Shown here: one piece after another, positions 24,785 through 36,862 of the stretch | Position numbering within the stretch: the first letter of the stretch is position 1 | How the letters are laid out: each line of letters starts with the position of its first letter | Assembly (NCBI GenBank): GCA_027625915.1 | Contig: JANTQA010000070.1 | Coordinates: forward strand, 13,955,001 to 14,019,000 | Source of the DNA: Anaeramoeba flamelloides | Lineage: Eukaryota; Metamonada; Anaeramoebidae | Length of the DNA: 64,000 nucleotides | Reading direction: 5' to 3' | Position numbers and translations under genes: made by a program | Notes under the pieces: generated by a model | Seen by the model: the letters and a program-made list of their open reading frames with translations, nothing else | What the model was told of the DNA's origin: nothing | The model's database searches: none

Positions 24785-25320
24785 TTTTTTTTTTTTTATT
24801 CTTAAGGGAGGAGTTTTCAATTCCACTTATTGATAATAAGGTTTTCGTTGGATTTGTAGAAATTAAAAAACAGCTTTTGGTTTTGTTGAATTCAAAATAA
24901 TTTAGTAAAAGCTAAGATTTTCCTCTATTCTTTCGAATTTTGGAAAACATATGCACTCTATGGCACTTGCCAATAAGATAATAGGGTAATATTTCCTGAA
25001 TAGTAATTATTTTTTAATATTTGTGAGTATTGTTATCAAGTGTCGTCAAATGTCTAGGTTTTCCAAAATTTACTAAAATTGAGGAAAATCCAAGATTTCA
25101 CTCTATTCTTTTGAATTCTAGAAAACCTAAAGACATTTACAACCTTTAATATTTTTTAATTGATGAATTCAATAATTATCCAATCTACTTTTTCAATCTT
25201 TAAATATTTTCAAAATTCTTTTTCTCTAAAAGGAAGACTTTTAATTTGTTTATCACAACCTAAAAAATTTGAATTATAATTAATTTCTTTATTATATTTT
25301 TATCCTATACTTTACCAATT
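24785..25320 (-). mobile_element. LINE 3' fragment, copy 2, minus strand
   Basis: Read on the minus strand, 25320-25140 matches the thumb region of the LINE at 14330-14470 (AGTCTTCCTTTTAGAGAAAA beside ATTATCTTCCTTTTCGAAAA). The 3' end at about 24805 reproduces the conserved AACTCCTCCCTTAA tail followed by an A-tract (T-run on the plus strand, 24786-24800). The zinc-knuckle region is mostly replaced by hairpin-module DNA (24905-25135). Confidence 0.75.
24905..25135. repeat. hairpin module, locus 3, inside a LINE fragment
   Basis: Two halves of the CCAGAATTC-type hairpin are visible: AAGATTTTCCTCTATTCTTT...TTTTGGAAAAC, and GGTTTTCCAAAATTTACTAA to TCTAGAAAACCTAAAGAC. Spacers are CACTCTATGGCACTTG and AAGTGTCGTCAAATGTC. 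As in LINE copy 1, it separates the thumb part from the 3' tail. Confidence 0.75.
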
Positions 25321-25408
25321 TTTGCTTATGTTTTAAAAATAAGTCTTAGGGGATGTGTATTATTGTTTTGAGAAATTTTGGAATTTTTTTTTATTAATCG
25401 GATATCTA

Positions 25409-25941
25409 AATCCCTTCCAAAAATTTGGATAACGCATAAAATAAAAAAAAAAAAAAAAAAATTAATAAATTGATTCTTTGCATCCAAACCTAAGATAAAA
25501 AAAAAATTAAGTAACACAGTATTAATGTTTTTATAAGTTATAATTTTCATCAAAATAAAAGAAAAAAAAATAAAATGAAAAATTTAAAATTTGGTGAGTC
25601 TAAATTGCTGAAATGAGCTGAATAAAAAATGTTTTGGTAAATTTGTTAAAATTTCACCAACAATTGTTGATCGATAAAATGATAAGATAACATTAACCGA
25701 TTGTGAGTAATTTTTAGATTGAAGAAACTCAACACTAACCTTCTATCAAACTATCAAAAAAAAATTCCCAATATAACGAAACAGATTACTTAACGAAAAA
25801 AGGAAAGATAAACGAAACAAAAAATTGAAAAATAATAAAATTTGTTTGTAAAATCAAAATTATTTCCAAATTGAATGTAAAGTGTAGTATTTTTATTCTT
25901 CCTACGGTTTAAACTGTATCTATTTTTTTTGGAATTTAGTT
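25409..25941 (+). mobile_element. Tc1/mariner-like MITE, copy 3 (533 bp)
   Basis: It starts AATCCCTTCCAAAAATTTGG and ends TTTTTTGGAATTTAGTT with TA on both sides. The interior aligns throughout with 17634-18161, for example ACCAACAATTGTTGATCGAT. Confidence 0.9.
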
Positions 25942-27054
25942 TATTTCTCTGAAATCTTTTTTATGTTAGGTCAAATATTTCCAATCTATATAATTGCTGA
26001 ATATGTAAAACCGCTAAAAAAAGTTTATTTTTAATCTATTAGTAATTTTTTTTATATTCGAAAATATTGATTAATTTTTTGAAAATTGGCTCTAACTTCA
26101 TCAAAAGTAAAATTTAAATGAGCTTTGTTATCAAAAAAGATTCCTGAAATAAAATTTCTTTTATATTGAAATTATAGTTTTTTTTTTATATTCTTTGGGT
26201 TCACTTCAAAATCTCTTCTAATTGTGAGATTTTTTCGAACTGATAATTTATTTCTATAAAGTATCCTTTCATAAGTAAAATTAGCCCATATACAAACATT
26301 TGGGTTCGTGAAGTTGATAGTTTAATTATTTTTCATAGAAAATCAGAAAAAAAAAACAAATAAAGGGGGGTAATGTGTTCTATATGAAAAACCTCTATTC
26401 CTTCTTTTGAATAGTAGGTTAGTCGAAACATTTTTTTCTTCTTTCATTTTCTAATAAATTTTTTAACTGAGTAATAAATTAAAGAATGATTTATAGAACC
26501 AAAACATTTTTGAAATTAAATTGTTACTAAACATATATTTTCTTTTTTATCACTGCTCATTTTTATTATTTAAAATTAATTCAAAAAATTGTCCACCCCT
26601 GTAAGTCTGGTCTCTAATTTTTTCAAAAATCCAAATTGTTTTTTGCTAACTAAATTCCTAGGTTTAAAAAATTGAAAAATTAATGATTTAAAAAGGATTT
26701 TACTTTGGTTTGTATTTCTTTTCACAAATAGAGTTATGAATAGTATTTTGATTTCAAACTTACAATATCCCATTACACTCAAAATAAATTTTTTCATTAA
26801 TTCACTTATCATGAACATATGTAATGATGGGAAATTGTACTAACTACCTTAAAGTTGAAAATTATTTGAAAAACTTCCAAACCAATATTTCCAAAGATCT
26901 GAAAGAGATAATCTGAAATCTTAACATACTAGGATTCATGTCAATAGACCATTTTTGAAAATTGAATCCAAAAGAACTGGATTTTAATATTTCCAAATTT
27001 ATTTTTTGCAATTGTATCCTCAGCCAAAACAGCATTTCATTTTTTTTACAAGGC
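25942..27054. other. intergenic upstream of the Lys-rich protein gene
   Basis: A/T-rich DNA. The open frame of the next gene continues back to 26962, but the ATG at 27055 is preferred. No other gene or repeat was recognised. Confidence 0.45.
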
Positions 27055-28734
27055 ATGCCACCAAAGAAATTGACTTGTCCACACAAGCACAGGTGTTTGT
27101 ATTGTAATAAAACTGAATGTTTACCATGTGCAAAATTTCTTTTTTTTAAGATCCAAAATAAGAAAACACAAACAGTGAACCTTGAAAAAAGTAAAGGTGA
27201 TGAATCTGATTCTCGAAATGAATCAGAATCAGAAGAGGAACAGGAAGAGGAAGAGGAAGAAGAAGAAGACACTGGAATGGAGTCTGGATCTGAATCTGGA
27301 TCTGAAACAGACAAGAGCAAAAGAAACAAAAAAAAAAAATTAAAAAGAATAAAATTTTTGCATTATTTATTTGTGTGTGAGGGATGTAAAAAAAAACAAA
27401 CAAGCAAACAAAAATTTGTTCCTTTTGTAAAAGAAATTCAAAAAAAAAATGAAAAGGGAATACTCATCCAAAAAACTAAAAAAAGTCTTTTTGGTATTAG
27501 TCTTGTATTTCGAGAACGAAAAAAACATTCTGAATATAAAAAAATGAAGCAATATATTAATGATGTTAATAGTTATCGAAAAAGATTAAAAGATGAAAAA
27601 AAAGAAAAGAAAAACAACAAGAAAAAGGAGAAGAAAAAGAAAAAGGAAAAAGCGCAAGACAAAAAAAACAAATCAAAAATAAAAGGCACAATCCCTTTAA
27701 ATCGGACAACAAGCACACAACCAAAAATCAATGTTCAATTGACAACGTCAAGAGAAAATTTCCTAAATAAGATCAATTCAAAAGGAATCAGGAAACGGGG
27801 CAACATTCTTCCATTCCATTTAAGAAAGCAATCAAGCCAAAACAAAATAACAGAAAACCCACAAAAAAGAAAAAGAACTAACCCGAACCTTCCTCACACA
27901 AAGTCTTTAGAATCAAAAGAAAGGAAAAAAATAAATAAAGATTCAATTCAAAAAAAAAAGAAATTATTTTCAACGAGTTCAGTTTCAAAAGTACAAAGGA
28001 TAAAACAGCCACAAAATTTGAATAAAAAGGCAATTAAAAAAAAGGTTCCAATGAAAAAGCCGAACTCTCAACAGAAAAGTAACAAAACAACAAAACAAAG
28101 CAATTCATTTAATCTCCGCTACGAAGCATTGCAGGCACTTTATCTGAGTAAGCCCAAACCGATTTTAAAAAGTTCGGTTTTGAAAAAGAGAAAAGTAACT
28201 GAAAAAATCAGTTTGAATGATTACCATAATAAAAAGGATAACAAAAATAGCCCAGATCCTAATTTACAAAAAAAAAATCACAAAATTCAAAATCAGCAAC
28301 AACTACAGCAGCAGCAGCAGTCAAAACAAACAAAACAATCACGACAAACAAAAATTCCAGGTAACCCCCCAAATAATTTCGTCCCTGCAAATATAAAATC
28401 GAATAATACTTCCTTTTCAATTAATGAAGTAATCGATGAAATTCAAAAAAAAAAAAAATCGATTAATGCACTTAAAAATCAATTGTTTTTAAAAATTCAA
28501 AATTTAGAAAATAATTCAGATCGAGATTCACTTTCAAACTTGATCAAACCTGATTTTTTATGCAATCTTTTGACAATGGTGCCAAAGGAAAATACACACC
28601 AAATCGTCTCAATACAACAAGAAATATCTTTATTAATTGAACAAACCGCAGATCAAATTACTCAAACAATGAGCGAATTTCACCAAAATAGATTTAATAT
28701 TGAAAAAGAATTTATTGACGAGATTTTACATTAA
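27055..28734 (+). CDS. Lys-rich, low-complexity protein with N-terminal Cys/His cluster (unknown function)
   Basis: A single open frame of 559 aa from the ATG at 27055; the frame is open to 26962, but the upstream stretch reads like non-coding T-rich DNA. I do not recognise the family. Residues 8-25 hold C8, H10, H12, C14-x2-C17 and C22-x2-C25, and a further C108-x2-C111 follows in LFVCEGCKKK, so one or two bound zinc ions are plausible. Residues about 48-85 form an acidic Ser/Glu/Asp run. A long Lys/Arg/Ser/Gln/Asn-rich tract follows (about 90-460) with polybasic clusters that could act as nuclear localisation signals. The last 100 residues (from SINEVIDEIQ) are more ordinary and predicted helical or coiled-coil in character. 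Base composition and homopolymer use fit a native gene. It converges with the transporter gene at 30320. Confidence 0.7.
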   Translation: MPPKKLTCPHKHRCLYCNKTECLPCAKFLFFKIQNKKTQTVNLEKSKGDESDSRNESESEEEQEEEEEEEEDTGMESGSESGSETDKSKRNKKKKLKRIKFLHYLFVCEGCKKKQTSKQKFVPFVKEIQKKNEKGILIQKTKKSLFGISLVFRERKKHSEYKKMKQYINDVNSYRKRLKDEKKEKKNNKKKEKKKKKEKAQDKKNKSKIKGTIPLNRTTSTQPKINVQLTTSRENFLNKINSKGIRKRGNILPFHLRKQSSQNKITENPQKRKRTNPNLPHTKSLESKERKKINKDSIQKKKKLFSTSSVSKVQRIKQPQNLNKKAIKKKVPMKKPNSQQKSNKTTKQSNSFNLRYEALQALYLSKPKPILKSSVLKKRKVTEKISLNDYHNKKDNKNSPDPNLQKKNHKIQNQQQLQQQQQSKQTKQSRQTKIPGNPPNNFVPANIKSNNTSFSINEVIDEIQKKKKSINALKNQLFLKIQNLENNSDRDSLSNLIKPDFLCNLLTMVPKENTHQIVSIQQEISLLIEQTADQITQTMSEFHQNRFNIEKEFIDEILH

Positions 28735-28914
28735 ATTTTATTTTTGAATAAAGAATTATATCGGATTAATTTCTCTTTGTCCATAAAAAAATTTTTTTTT
28801 CATTTATTTTGCTGATCACTTTTTGGAATTGTTGTTGATGAAAAATATTTTTTTTTATTTTTGTAATCAATTATTAAGGGTTTTGGCGATATCCATTTTA
28901 AGTAACTAAAAAGT

Positions 28915-29095
28915 TTCAAAAATCGCAATAATTTCTATCAAATCATCGATAAAGTTACAAAAATCGCGATATTATTACAAAAATCGCGATAAATATCACA
29001 AATCATGATATTTGATAAAATCGCGATAATTATTAAAAAATCTCGTGATTAATTCCAAAATATCGCGATTAAAAAGTAATCGCGATATAATAGTT
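28915..29095. repeat. cluster of TCGCGA palindromes, left
   Basis: Five perfect TCGCGA cores, mostly within AATCGCGATAA or ATATCGCGATT, plus several one-off variants (ATCGATAA, TCTCGTGATT, ATCGCAATAA). They are spaced about 20-40 bp apart. CpG-containing octamers are otherwise very rare in this A/T-rich window. Confidence 0.85.
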
Positions 29096-30034
29096 GATGG
29101 GTTTTTTATGTTAATTCAGCAATATTTTTACAAATAAATTTTGTTTGATCAAAAAATAGATTATCTTGAAAAAAAAGTCATTCTTTTAAAAAAACAACAA
29201 AAAAAAGATACTTGGTTCAATCAAGGATCAGATCAAAGATCAGATCAAAGAGTTTTATTGTGTTTTCATTTGGTTTGGTTGTCAAACCTATTGATCCTTT
29301 TAGATCAACAACAATCAGAACTAAAGATAAATAACTAGTTTTGCAGTCAATTGTAGTATTATAAATTGCCTTGAATCAAAGTGCTTCTAAAACAACCAAC
29401 CCTTTATCGGCTCTTTAAAGGATGTGTTATTGGGTTAAATCATTTTCAATATTCTCAGAAAGCTAAAAGGGGATGGATAACTTTTCAAAAGCTTTCCCAA
29501 TAACCTTGCCACATTATCACCAATTATTAAGATTGTTTGTACATTTGTTTTCTTCTTCTTATTCTTCTTCTTCTTTTTCTTCTTCTCTTATTTTTGTGTT
29601 ATACAGAAAACACAACTAGAGTTTAAAGGTTTTTTTTTTGATCGATCACCAATAATTAGGAAATATTCCTTCTTCTTTTTGGTTATATAACCTTTGAAGG
29701 TAATAACCCCATTTTAAAAAAACACACCTTTTTTATATTCAAGTATATTTTTGAAATGGATGATTATTTGTTTGATCATAAAATTCCCAGGAGATTTTTT
29801 TTGTAAAAAATAAAAAAAATGAAAAGAAAAAAAAATTCTTTTTCAACTCTAAAAAATCTCATGACCTTTTATAAACGTTTTCTATCTTTCAAACCTTTCA
29901 AACACTTGAAGAGACTTTACAACCCTTGAAAACACTTTCTAACATTTTTAAAGGGTAAAAGCGCTATAAAAGTCTCAAATCTTTGTAAAATTCAATGGAT
30001 TTTTTGTAGTTCGATTTCAAAAAAATAATTTTTT

Positions 30035-30175
30035 TATATCGCGATAATAATTTTTTCAATCACAATAATGTTGAATATCGGGATTTTATGATTTTTCGCG
30101 ATAAAGTTGGACTAATCGCGATTTTTATGATTTTTCGCTATAATACGGAATAATCGAGATTTTTTAATATTATCG
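30035..30175. repeat. cluster of TCGCGA palindromes, right
   Basis: Three perfect TCGCGA cores (near 30042, 30099 and 30117) with degenerate relatives ATATCGGGATT, TTCGCTATAA, AATCGAGATT and ATTATCGTGAAT. It looks like a second, weaker arm of the cluster at 28915-29095, about 1 kb away. Confidence 0.8.
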
Positions 30176-30319
30176 TGAATATATTACTTATATCCTGAGA
30201 ATACATGTTGTCATCAAAACTCCAAAAATAATAACGTTTATAAATGAACAAAAAGAATCAAATTGTTTTTATTTAGTTTTTTTTCAATTTCTTTTTTTTT
30301 TTTTTTAATAATAAACACA

Positions 30320-33300
30320 CTATAATAAACAACGTTTTTCGTTTATAATTTGCATTTTTTCTTCATTATTGAACAAAAAGTCGTCTAAAAATTCTGGCTG
30401 AATTGTAACTCTATGTATATCATATTTATGGAAAATTAATTTTATGGTTGTTACGCATGTATCTGTTTCTTCATCTGAATCAAAAACTACATGTACGCTT
30501 CCAACAACCACCCCCTCGGCTAATTGCCATAGATGGAAATCATGCAGCCCACGCAACCCTTCTACATTTTCCACTTCCAATAACAAATTTTTCACATCTA
30601 CATGCTTTGGTGTGCCTTGCATAAAGATTTCTGCACATTTCTTCACGGAGGGTAAAGCGTGACCAAGAATTACCATAATTATAATAAACGAAATAATTGC
30701 ATCAAAATAAAATTTCTCTTCAAATTCTAATTGCCACAAAAGTATACCATCGACGATCGAGCCAAGAGAAATTAAGGTTGCACTTAAAATATGCCAATAC
30801 ATTGCATGCATTGTGATATCTTCCTTTTTCTTATGCTTAAGGTTGTCTTCTAATTCGAGTTCCATTTCTTTTAAAATTAACTTATCCTTATCTGCCTTCT
30901 GTTTGGCTAATTCCATTTCTTCTTTCTTTTTTTCCTTTTTTTCTAATTCCTTCATTTCTTTTTCAACTTCTAATTGCATTTGTTCTCGAAAATTAATTTC
31001 TTTCTGATTTTTTGTTTTTTTTGAATCTTTATTGTTCTTTTTTTTTTCTACTAATATTTGTTTATTCTTATTCTTCTTATTATTATTGTATTCATTGTGG
31101 TTTGCCTTTTTTTTTTGAATCATATTTTCGTCAGAAAAGGATTCAGTGTTTTTCGTATCATAAGTATTTAATTCAATATCAAAATCTGTTGTTTCAGAAG
31201 GCATAAATGTTGAACTTTCAGATATCTGTCCTTTGTCATGAATATAATTGGTCTTTTTTATCTTTGTCTTCTTCTTTTTTTTTAATTCCGTTTTGTTTTC
31301 CCTTTTCATTTTCCTTTTCCTTTCCTTCTTCTTCTCTTCCCTCTTCTTTGCCCCCCTTTTCTTATTTTTATGTTTCTTTTTTGCCCTTTTTTTCTCCTCT
31401 TCTTCTCCTGAAGGTAAATCCAAATTCCTTTTTTCATTTCCCCTTACATGCATAAACGAATGTCCCGTTTTTTCAGTAGCCTTTGGTTCAATTTTGGGCT
31501 TTTTTTTTTCTTTTTGATCTCGGTAATTCATTTTATTCTCTTTTTTATAAGATTGAGCAAGATTATTTCTTTGGTGAACAAATTTATGACTTGACAAACC
31601 ATCGGAAAGTCGTTGATCAATTAAAAAATTACCACCATTGACTCCAACAAATCCTTGATCTTTATGGAAAATATGTGGGCCATGGTATTCTTTTTTTAAC
31701 CCTTCGAAATTTGTATCCCAAAATTTTTTTTCATTGCTCGAAATTTCTTCATTTTGGTCATTTAATTCGAATTTGGAATTATCTGGTAAAGAGGTCTTTT
31801 CGGCATTTCTTGAATGATTATTTGTATCTTTTTTGGGGGTTTTCATATGAAAAAAGGAATGTACTTCTAATTGATCATCATCTTTATTTGGAGAATTATT
31901 TTGCAAATTCTTATTTTTGTTGTAATCAGATTCTTCTCCCACATCACTTTCTTCCTGTTCCTCCTCCTCCTCTTCTTCTTCTTCTTCATCAGATGTTCCG
32001 CTATTACTTTCATTAATTGTGTCTTCTTCTTCATCAGATGTGTCAGCATCATCATCATCTTCTTTATTTTTTTCTTTTTTGTCATTGTCTTTTGATTTTA
32101 ATTTTTTTAATTCCTGTTCTTCTTTAATAATTTCATTTAGATAATTTCCTGAATTTATACTTTTCCAACTTGTTGAAATGTTTTCTGATCCGTATGTTGA
32201 TGAATTTTCAATGAAATTATTATTTTCATAACTTTCTTTAGGTTTCTTATCTTGCTCATTATTAAGATCCAATTTTGGTAATGAATTGAATATATCAATT
32301 TTTTTCCAGTTTTTTAGATCATTATTTATATTTCCATCATCAGATTGATTCAAGAAAAAAGATTTGTTTTGTTGTGAATGTATTTTTGGGAGTATAATTT
32401 CATCTGGATGAGTTATTTCAGATTTTTCTGTTAATTCTTTATTGCTATTATATTCAATTCCACTTGTATTATCTTGAACGGAATTTAACTCTATGGATTG
32501 ATTATGACTACGGTGACGATGGTGACGGTGGTGGTGGTGTTCTTTTGATTTTTTATTATGATAACTATTATGACGGTACTGATGATGATGAATTTGTATA
32601 CTTGAATGTTGATGTTGTTCATTTAATTGTTGGGAATGACTATGACTATGATGACGGTGGTGGTGGTTGTGATGGTGATGTTGATGGTGAGATTTTGGGA
32701 CATCTTTTAAAAATTTTGTGTTATGTGATGTGTGTTTACTATCATTTTTATGAAAAAACGTATGTTTCTTATGTTGTGGTGTACTTTGTAAATCCTTTTT
32801 TGAATGATCAGTTTTTTTTTTCCAACCCAAGGAATGCTCTGAAGGAATATCTAATTTATGATGTGACTGAGCAAATTTTGACTTTTGTATTCGATGAAAC
32901 CCATATAATCGGGTTTTAAGTAATTGTTGATAAACTGAACGTTTGTTATGTCTTTTTGAAATATTGAATAAACTGTTTTTTCTTCTACTAGAACTCGAAA
33001 CATTTTGCAAATTAAATTTTTTTTTTCTTGCAATTAATTTCCTGGTCCATTTGTCTTGAGTAAATTCAGTAGATTGGGAAATGGAAGGAGAGTCTAGATC
33101 ACTTATTTTTTTCGAAAGCTTTTTTTTAGATTGATCTTTTGGATTTTTCCAAGTTTTTTCTTTCTTTAAGATTATTTGATTTTTATTTTCCCTTCTCTTT
33201 TTCTTTTTGTTATTGTGATTGTGGTTGTGATTGTGATTGATTTTTTTTGTTTTGTCTTTATACTTGTCCTTTTTGTGATCTGTGTTCTTCTTTATTTTTC

Positions 33301-36300
33301 TACTTTTCTTTTTTTGGTCTTTTTGTTTTCTAATTTTTTTGTGATCTTTATTGATTTGTGTATGAATTTGCTTCATTTGCTTCAATGCTTGCTCTTCATC
33401 AATTTCTTCAAACTGTGTTTCTCTTACATGAAAATGTTCGTCATAATATCCCTTTGTTGCAGGTCTAATTCTTAATTGATTTTCCTGGTTGGTTGTAATT
33501 AATGAATGCTTTTTACCTTCAAAGTTCCCTTTCTTACTTGATGAATTATTCGATTGTTTTGGAATTTTTTCATTTTTAGATTTTTCATTAGAAAGACGAG
33601 CAACTGAACGGGATTGGTATTGTGTTAAAGAGGAGATATATGATGTTGAACAAGAAGAATATGATGAATGTGATAATGGTGCAGAATGATGCGTATACCC
33701 AGAATTGCTTTTACCTAAGCTTGTAGATTCAGACGATGTAAATGTTGATAAAGATGATGACAACGAAGAATAATGTGTATTGCTAATATGTGTATCTAAA
33801 TATGTACTCATGGTTGGGTGTGTTATATCATTGGCTGTCGCATCTGGAAGGTTTACCAACTGAAATCCCATTGTTTCCCCAAAACTTCCAAGCGTGGTCG
33901 TAAAGTTATGATCAGTCCAAACCGCTTCATGGTGTGTATTGAATCCTCTAAAAATATATAAGGATATCAAATTTAATACAGACGTTATTATACCAATCAT
34001 TAAAACCAATTCCGGGTATTTAATTTCTGTGGGTGAAACAAATACTCGTAGGATTTGAACAAAAACTGCGAATACTAGTGCAACCAACATTGTTGCATTA
34101 ATCATTCCACCCATAACACCCGCTCTAATCCATCCATACGTCATCGAGCTTGATGATTGTTTAAAAAATAACTATTATAATTAATTGACAATTGTTTTTA
34201 TTATTATATTTTTAATTGTTGTAAACGATAATTTAATAAATTTTATTATTATATTTTTTTGAGGAAATAAATATTTTAAATAAATGAATCCAGGAAATAT
34301 TTTTTTTATTAGATTGGAAATTGAATCTAATAGTAAAAAAAACAATAGTAAGATTTTCAAAAAAAAATAAATAAAAAAAGATCTTGAATCTGGCGATGGA
34401 AATCATGGTAACAATACTTCATACCACAATCAAATTTTTATCTTTTAAATTGAAGAAAAGGAAAAAAATGGCAAAAATATTCAATATCATAAAACTAAAA
34501 ATATATTTTTTTCTGGCTATTGTCAAAAAGTGAGGTCTTTATTTTTTAAATAAAGATTTCAAAAAAAATAAAGTTTTGGAAAAGTGTTGACTATTTTTCA
34601 GAAAAACCATTTTTTCTGACTTTTATGTTTTTATAAAGGAAATAAATAAAGCTTAAAATGTGAGGCAGAGGTTCGCTATTTGAAAAAAAAATATCAACCA
34701 ATCAGAATATCATGTCATTTAACAATTTGATTATAATTTTCATTCTTGTTTTGTTTTTAGATTCATTGGAAAAAAACAAATTTTTTTTCTGAATTTTCAT
34801 TTTTTTTAGAATTCGTTTTGAATATCACTTTCTTTTAAGAGACTAGTGACCATAAAAAAATATCCTAGTAAATTTTGTAACAAATATAAAAAAAAATTAT
34901 ATCACATCTTGAAATTGAAAAAACAAAGTAAAAATTAGATTACTCAAAGACAAAACTTGCTTTAAATGCTATTCTATTTTCCCAAAGAATTTATTTTTTT
35001 TTAAAGGTATTTTGATCTATTTTTCTCGATTTTTGAAAAGTTCCTAATCCAATATATTTCTAAATTATTTAATAAAACAAATTATTTTTGTTTTAGAAGA
35101 AAATAACATAAATATCTATAAAGGAAGTGTACACAAATACCCTTTAATAGTAAAACCATCAAGTTTTAAAATAACCCAGTATGAAAAAAATCTACTATTT
35201 TTCAAAAAAAAAAGACAACTATTATTTAAACTTTAAAAAATATTACTTTCTTTAATTCAATAGTTTAAATCATTTTTTACTTTTTATTCTACAAAAAAAA
35301 AAGGAGAAAAATAACCAAGAACCTTTAAATTTAAAATTCTCCCAAAATACTTTTTGAAAACCTGGGAAATTCAGCTTATAATCTATAAAAGAAATAGATT
35401 TTTAATTTGATTATTTTTAATACATTTTTAATAACCCAATTTTAATCATCTCAATGGGTTAGTAATAATCCAAAGATTAAAAGTATCAATTGATATTTAT
35501 TATTATTTCTCAATTTTTTAAAGATTAACAAACAAATTAAACTAATTAAATAAATAAATCTAATAACAAAAAAAAAAAAAAAATTAATAGATATTATCAA
35601 ATAACTTATTTAATAAAAATAACAGTTTGTTGTTTATACTCTTAATATTAGAAAAAGAATTTTACCTAATCATTTAAATTTCAAGAAATTCAATAAATAT
35701 TTGCGAATAAAAAAAATGATCAATTGTTTTCTGATCTTCAATGGATTCAATATTTGATTAATTATTATTGTATTTTTAAAAATATGATTAAAGTCTCAAT
35801 GTTATTTATTTATATAAATTTACAGAATTTACTAAAAGTGAGATTTTATAAAATAAAAATGTTTTCCAAATTTTTCAATTTCTAATTTGATCCAAAAATC
35901 TGAACAAAAAGGATCAGATCGTTTTTACTTGAAAATTTTAATGGGAAAAATGAAATTCTTTTAAAAATGATAAACTCATTTTTCTAACTCTAATGATGAG
36001 TTTGATAAGTTTAATTGAGCTTTTGTGTAAATAAGTCCTCTATTATCTTTGGGAAAATAAAATAGCTAAGATTAACTATTCCCTTAATGAAAAAAAGATA
36101 TGTTTTAATTGATCAATTCACTTCGTTTTTCTATTTTTAATCACTTTTATTTTTTGTATTCATGAAGGTGTGTTGTTACCTTCTATTTTTCAGATGTTAC
36201 TTCAAATAAAACCCAAAATATTTTGATATCTTTTAAATCTAATGTAATATTTATTGATGAAAAATGAATGATGTTCAAAGATCTAAGATTTGTATAATAA

Positions 36301-36862
36301 AGAAAATAAAAATTAGAAGTGCCTTCAACATATTAACTTTTGAGATTTTGGGTTTTCATTTTATTATAGGACAAAAGGTCTTTTATACTTTATTTTGAAA
36401 AAAAAAAAAAAAAAAAAACAAAAAATATAAATTTTACAGTGATCACCAAAATAGCAATTAAACAAGAAACCAAATCAGCAAGTATATGAAACCCATTTGC
36501 CATCAAAGTTTTTGAATGTGTCACTAACCCAAAATACACATTCCCCAGCATAGCCGAGGTTAAAAGAAAGGATACAAAATATAATTTTTTCTTTCTTTTT
36601 TTTGCTCCCTCATGGCTGATCGGAATAGGCACATTGTTACGAATGGTTAAGTTTGTAACTCCGTTCATGTTCGTGGCAATTGCAGCTTTTTAGAAAGTTT
36701 TTAAACGAGAAATAGTATTAGCATTCTTGTATTGGTCAAAATACAAAAAAAAAAAAGTAAATAACAAGAAAAATAGTTCTGATATGAAAGACAAAAGAAT
36801 TTCTTACAATCTTCATCATCCAAATCCATCCAATTACCCGCTGCCAGTTCAACAATATCCAT
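30320..36862 (-). CDS. cation diffusion facilitator (SLC30/ZnT-like) with a giant cytosolic insert, 3 exons
   Basis: Family role: proton-coupled efflux of Zn2+ or similar divalent cations from cytosol into organelles or out of the cell. Exons on the minus strand: 36862-36808, 36685-36438, 34171-30320; 4155 nt, 1384 aa, phases closing at both junctions (DEDSAIATNM; VITLFFKQSS). TM1-TM2 contain GFHILADLVS with the canonical H-x3-D site. TM3 follows TYGWIRAGVMGGMINA, and TM4 is PELVLMIGIITSVLNLISLY. The TM4-TM5 loop, usually under 150 residues, is about 1,030 residues here (about 180-1215). It has Ser-rich, Lys-rich, His-rich (HHHQHHHHNHHHRHHSHSHS) and Asp/Glu-rich blocks. TM5 has WHILSATLIS, so the usual H-x3-D is H-x3-A. 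TM6 and a C-terminal domain with GLHDFHLWQL and VVGSVHVVF complete the fold. Donors are GTAAGA and GTAAAA. Family assignment is firm; the metal and activity are not. Confidence 0.92.
34172..36437 (-). other. long intron 2 of the transporter gene
   Basis: 2,266 nt between ATCACT|GTAAAA and ATAATAG|TTATTTTTTA. Its part 34840-35960 is a copy (reverse orientation) of an interspersed repeat also found at about 53480-54890. No coding evidence. Confidence 0.8.
34840..35960 (-). repeat. interspersed repeat of ~1.1 kb, copy A
   Basis: Read as reverse complement it aligns in order with 53480-54890. Matching blocks include AAAGAATTTCATTTTTCCCA, ATTAAGAGTATAAACAAC, TTTTAATCTTTGGATT, AAAGTATTTTGGGA and TCGAGAAAAATAGATCAAA. 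This copy lacks the 199-bp MITE present in the other. The extreme ends are uncertain. Confidence 0.7.

Larger units (their letters stand above)
28735..30319. other. intergenic between two convergent genes, with TCGCGA palindrome clusters
   Basis: This lies between the 3' ends of the Lys-rich protein gene and the zinc-transporter-like gene. It holds two clusters of TCGCGA-type palindromes (28915-29095 and 30035-30175, separate entries), a TTC microsatellite (29550-29587) and GATCAGATCAAA repeats (29225-29252). The 65-aa frame at 29141-29338 has no recognisable features. Confidence 0.5.

Noticed and set aside
31207-33689. Several plus-strand Phe/Tyr/Asp-rich frames
   Set aside because: Shadows of the low-complexity loop in the minus-strand transporter gene.
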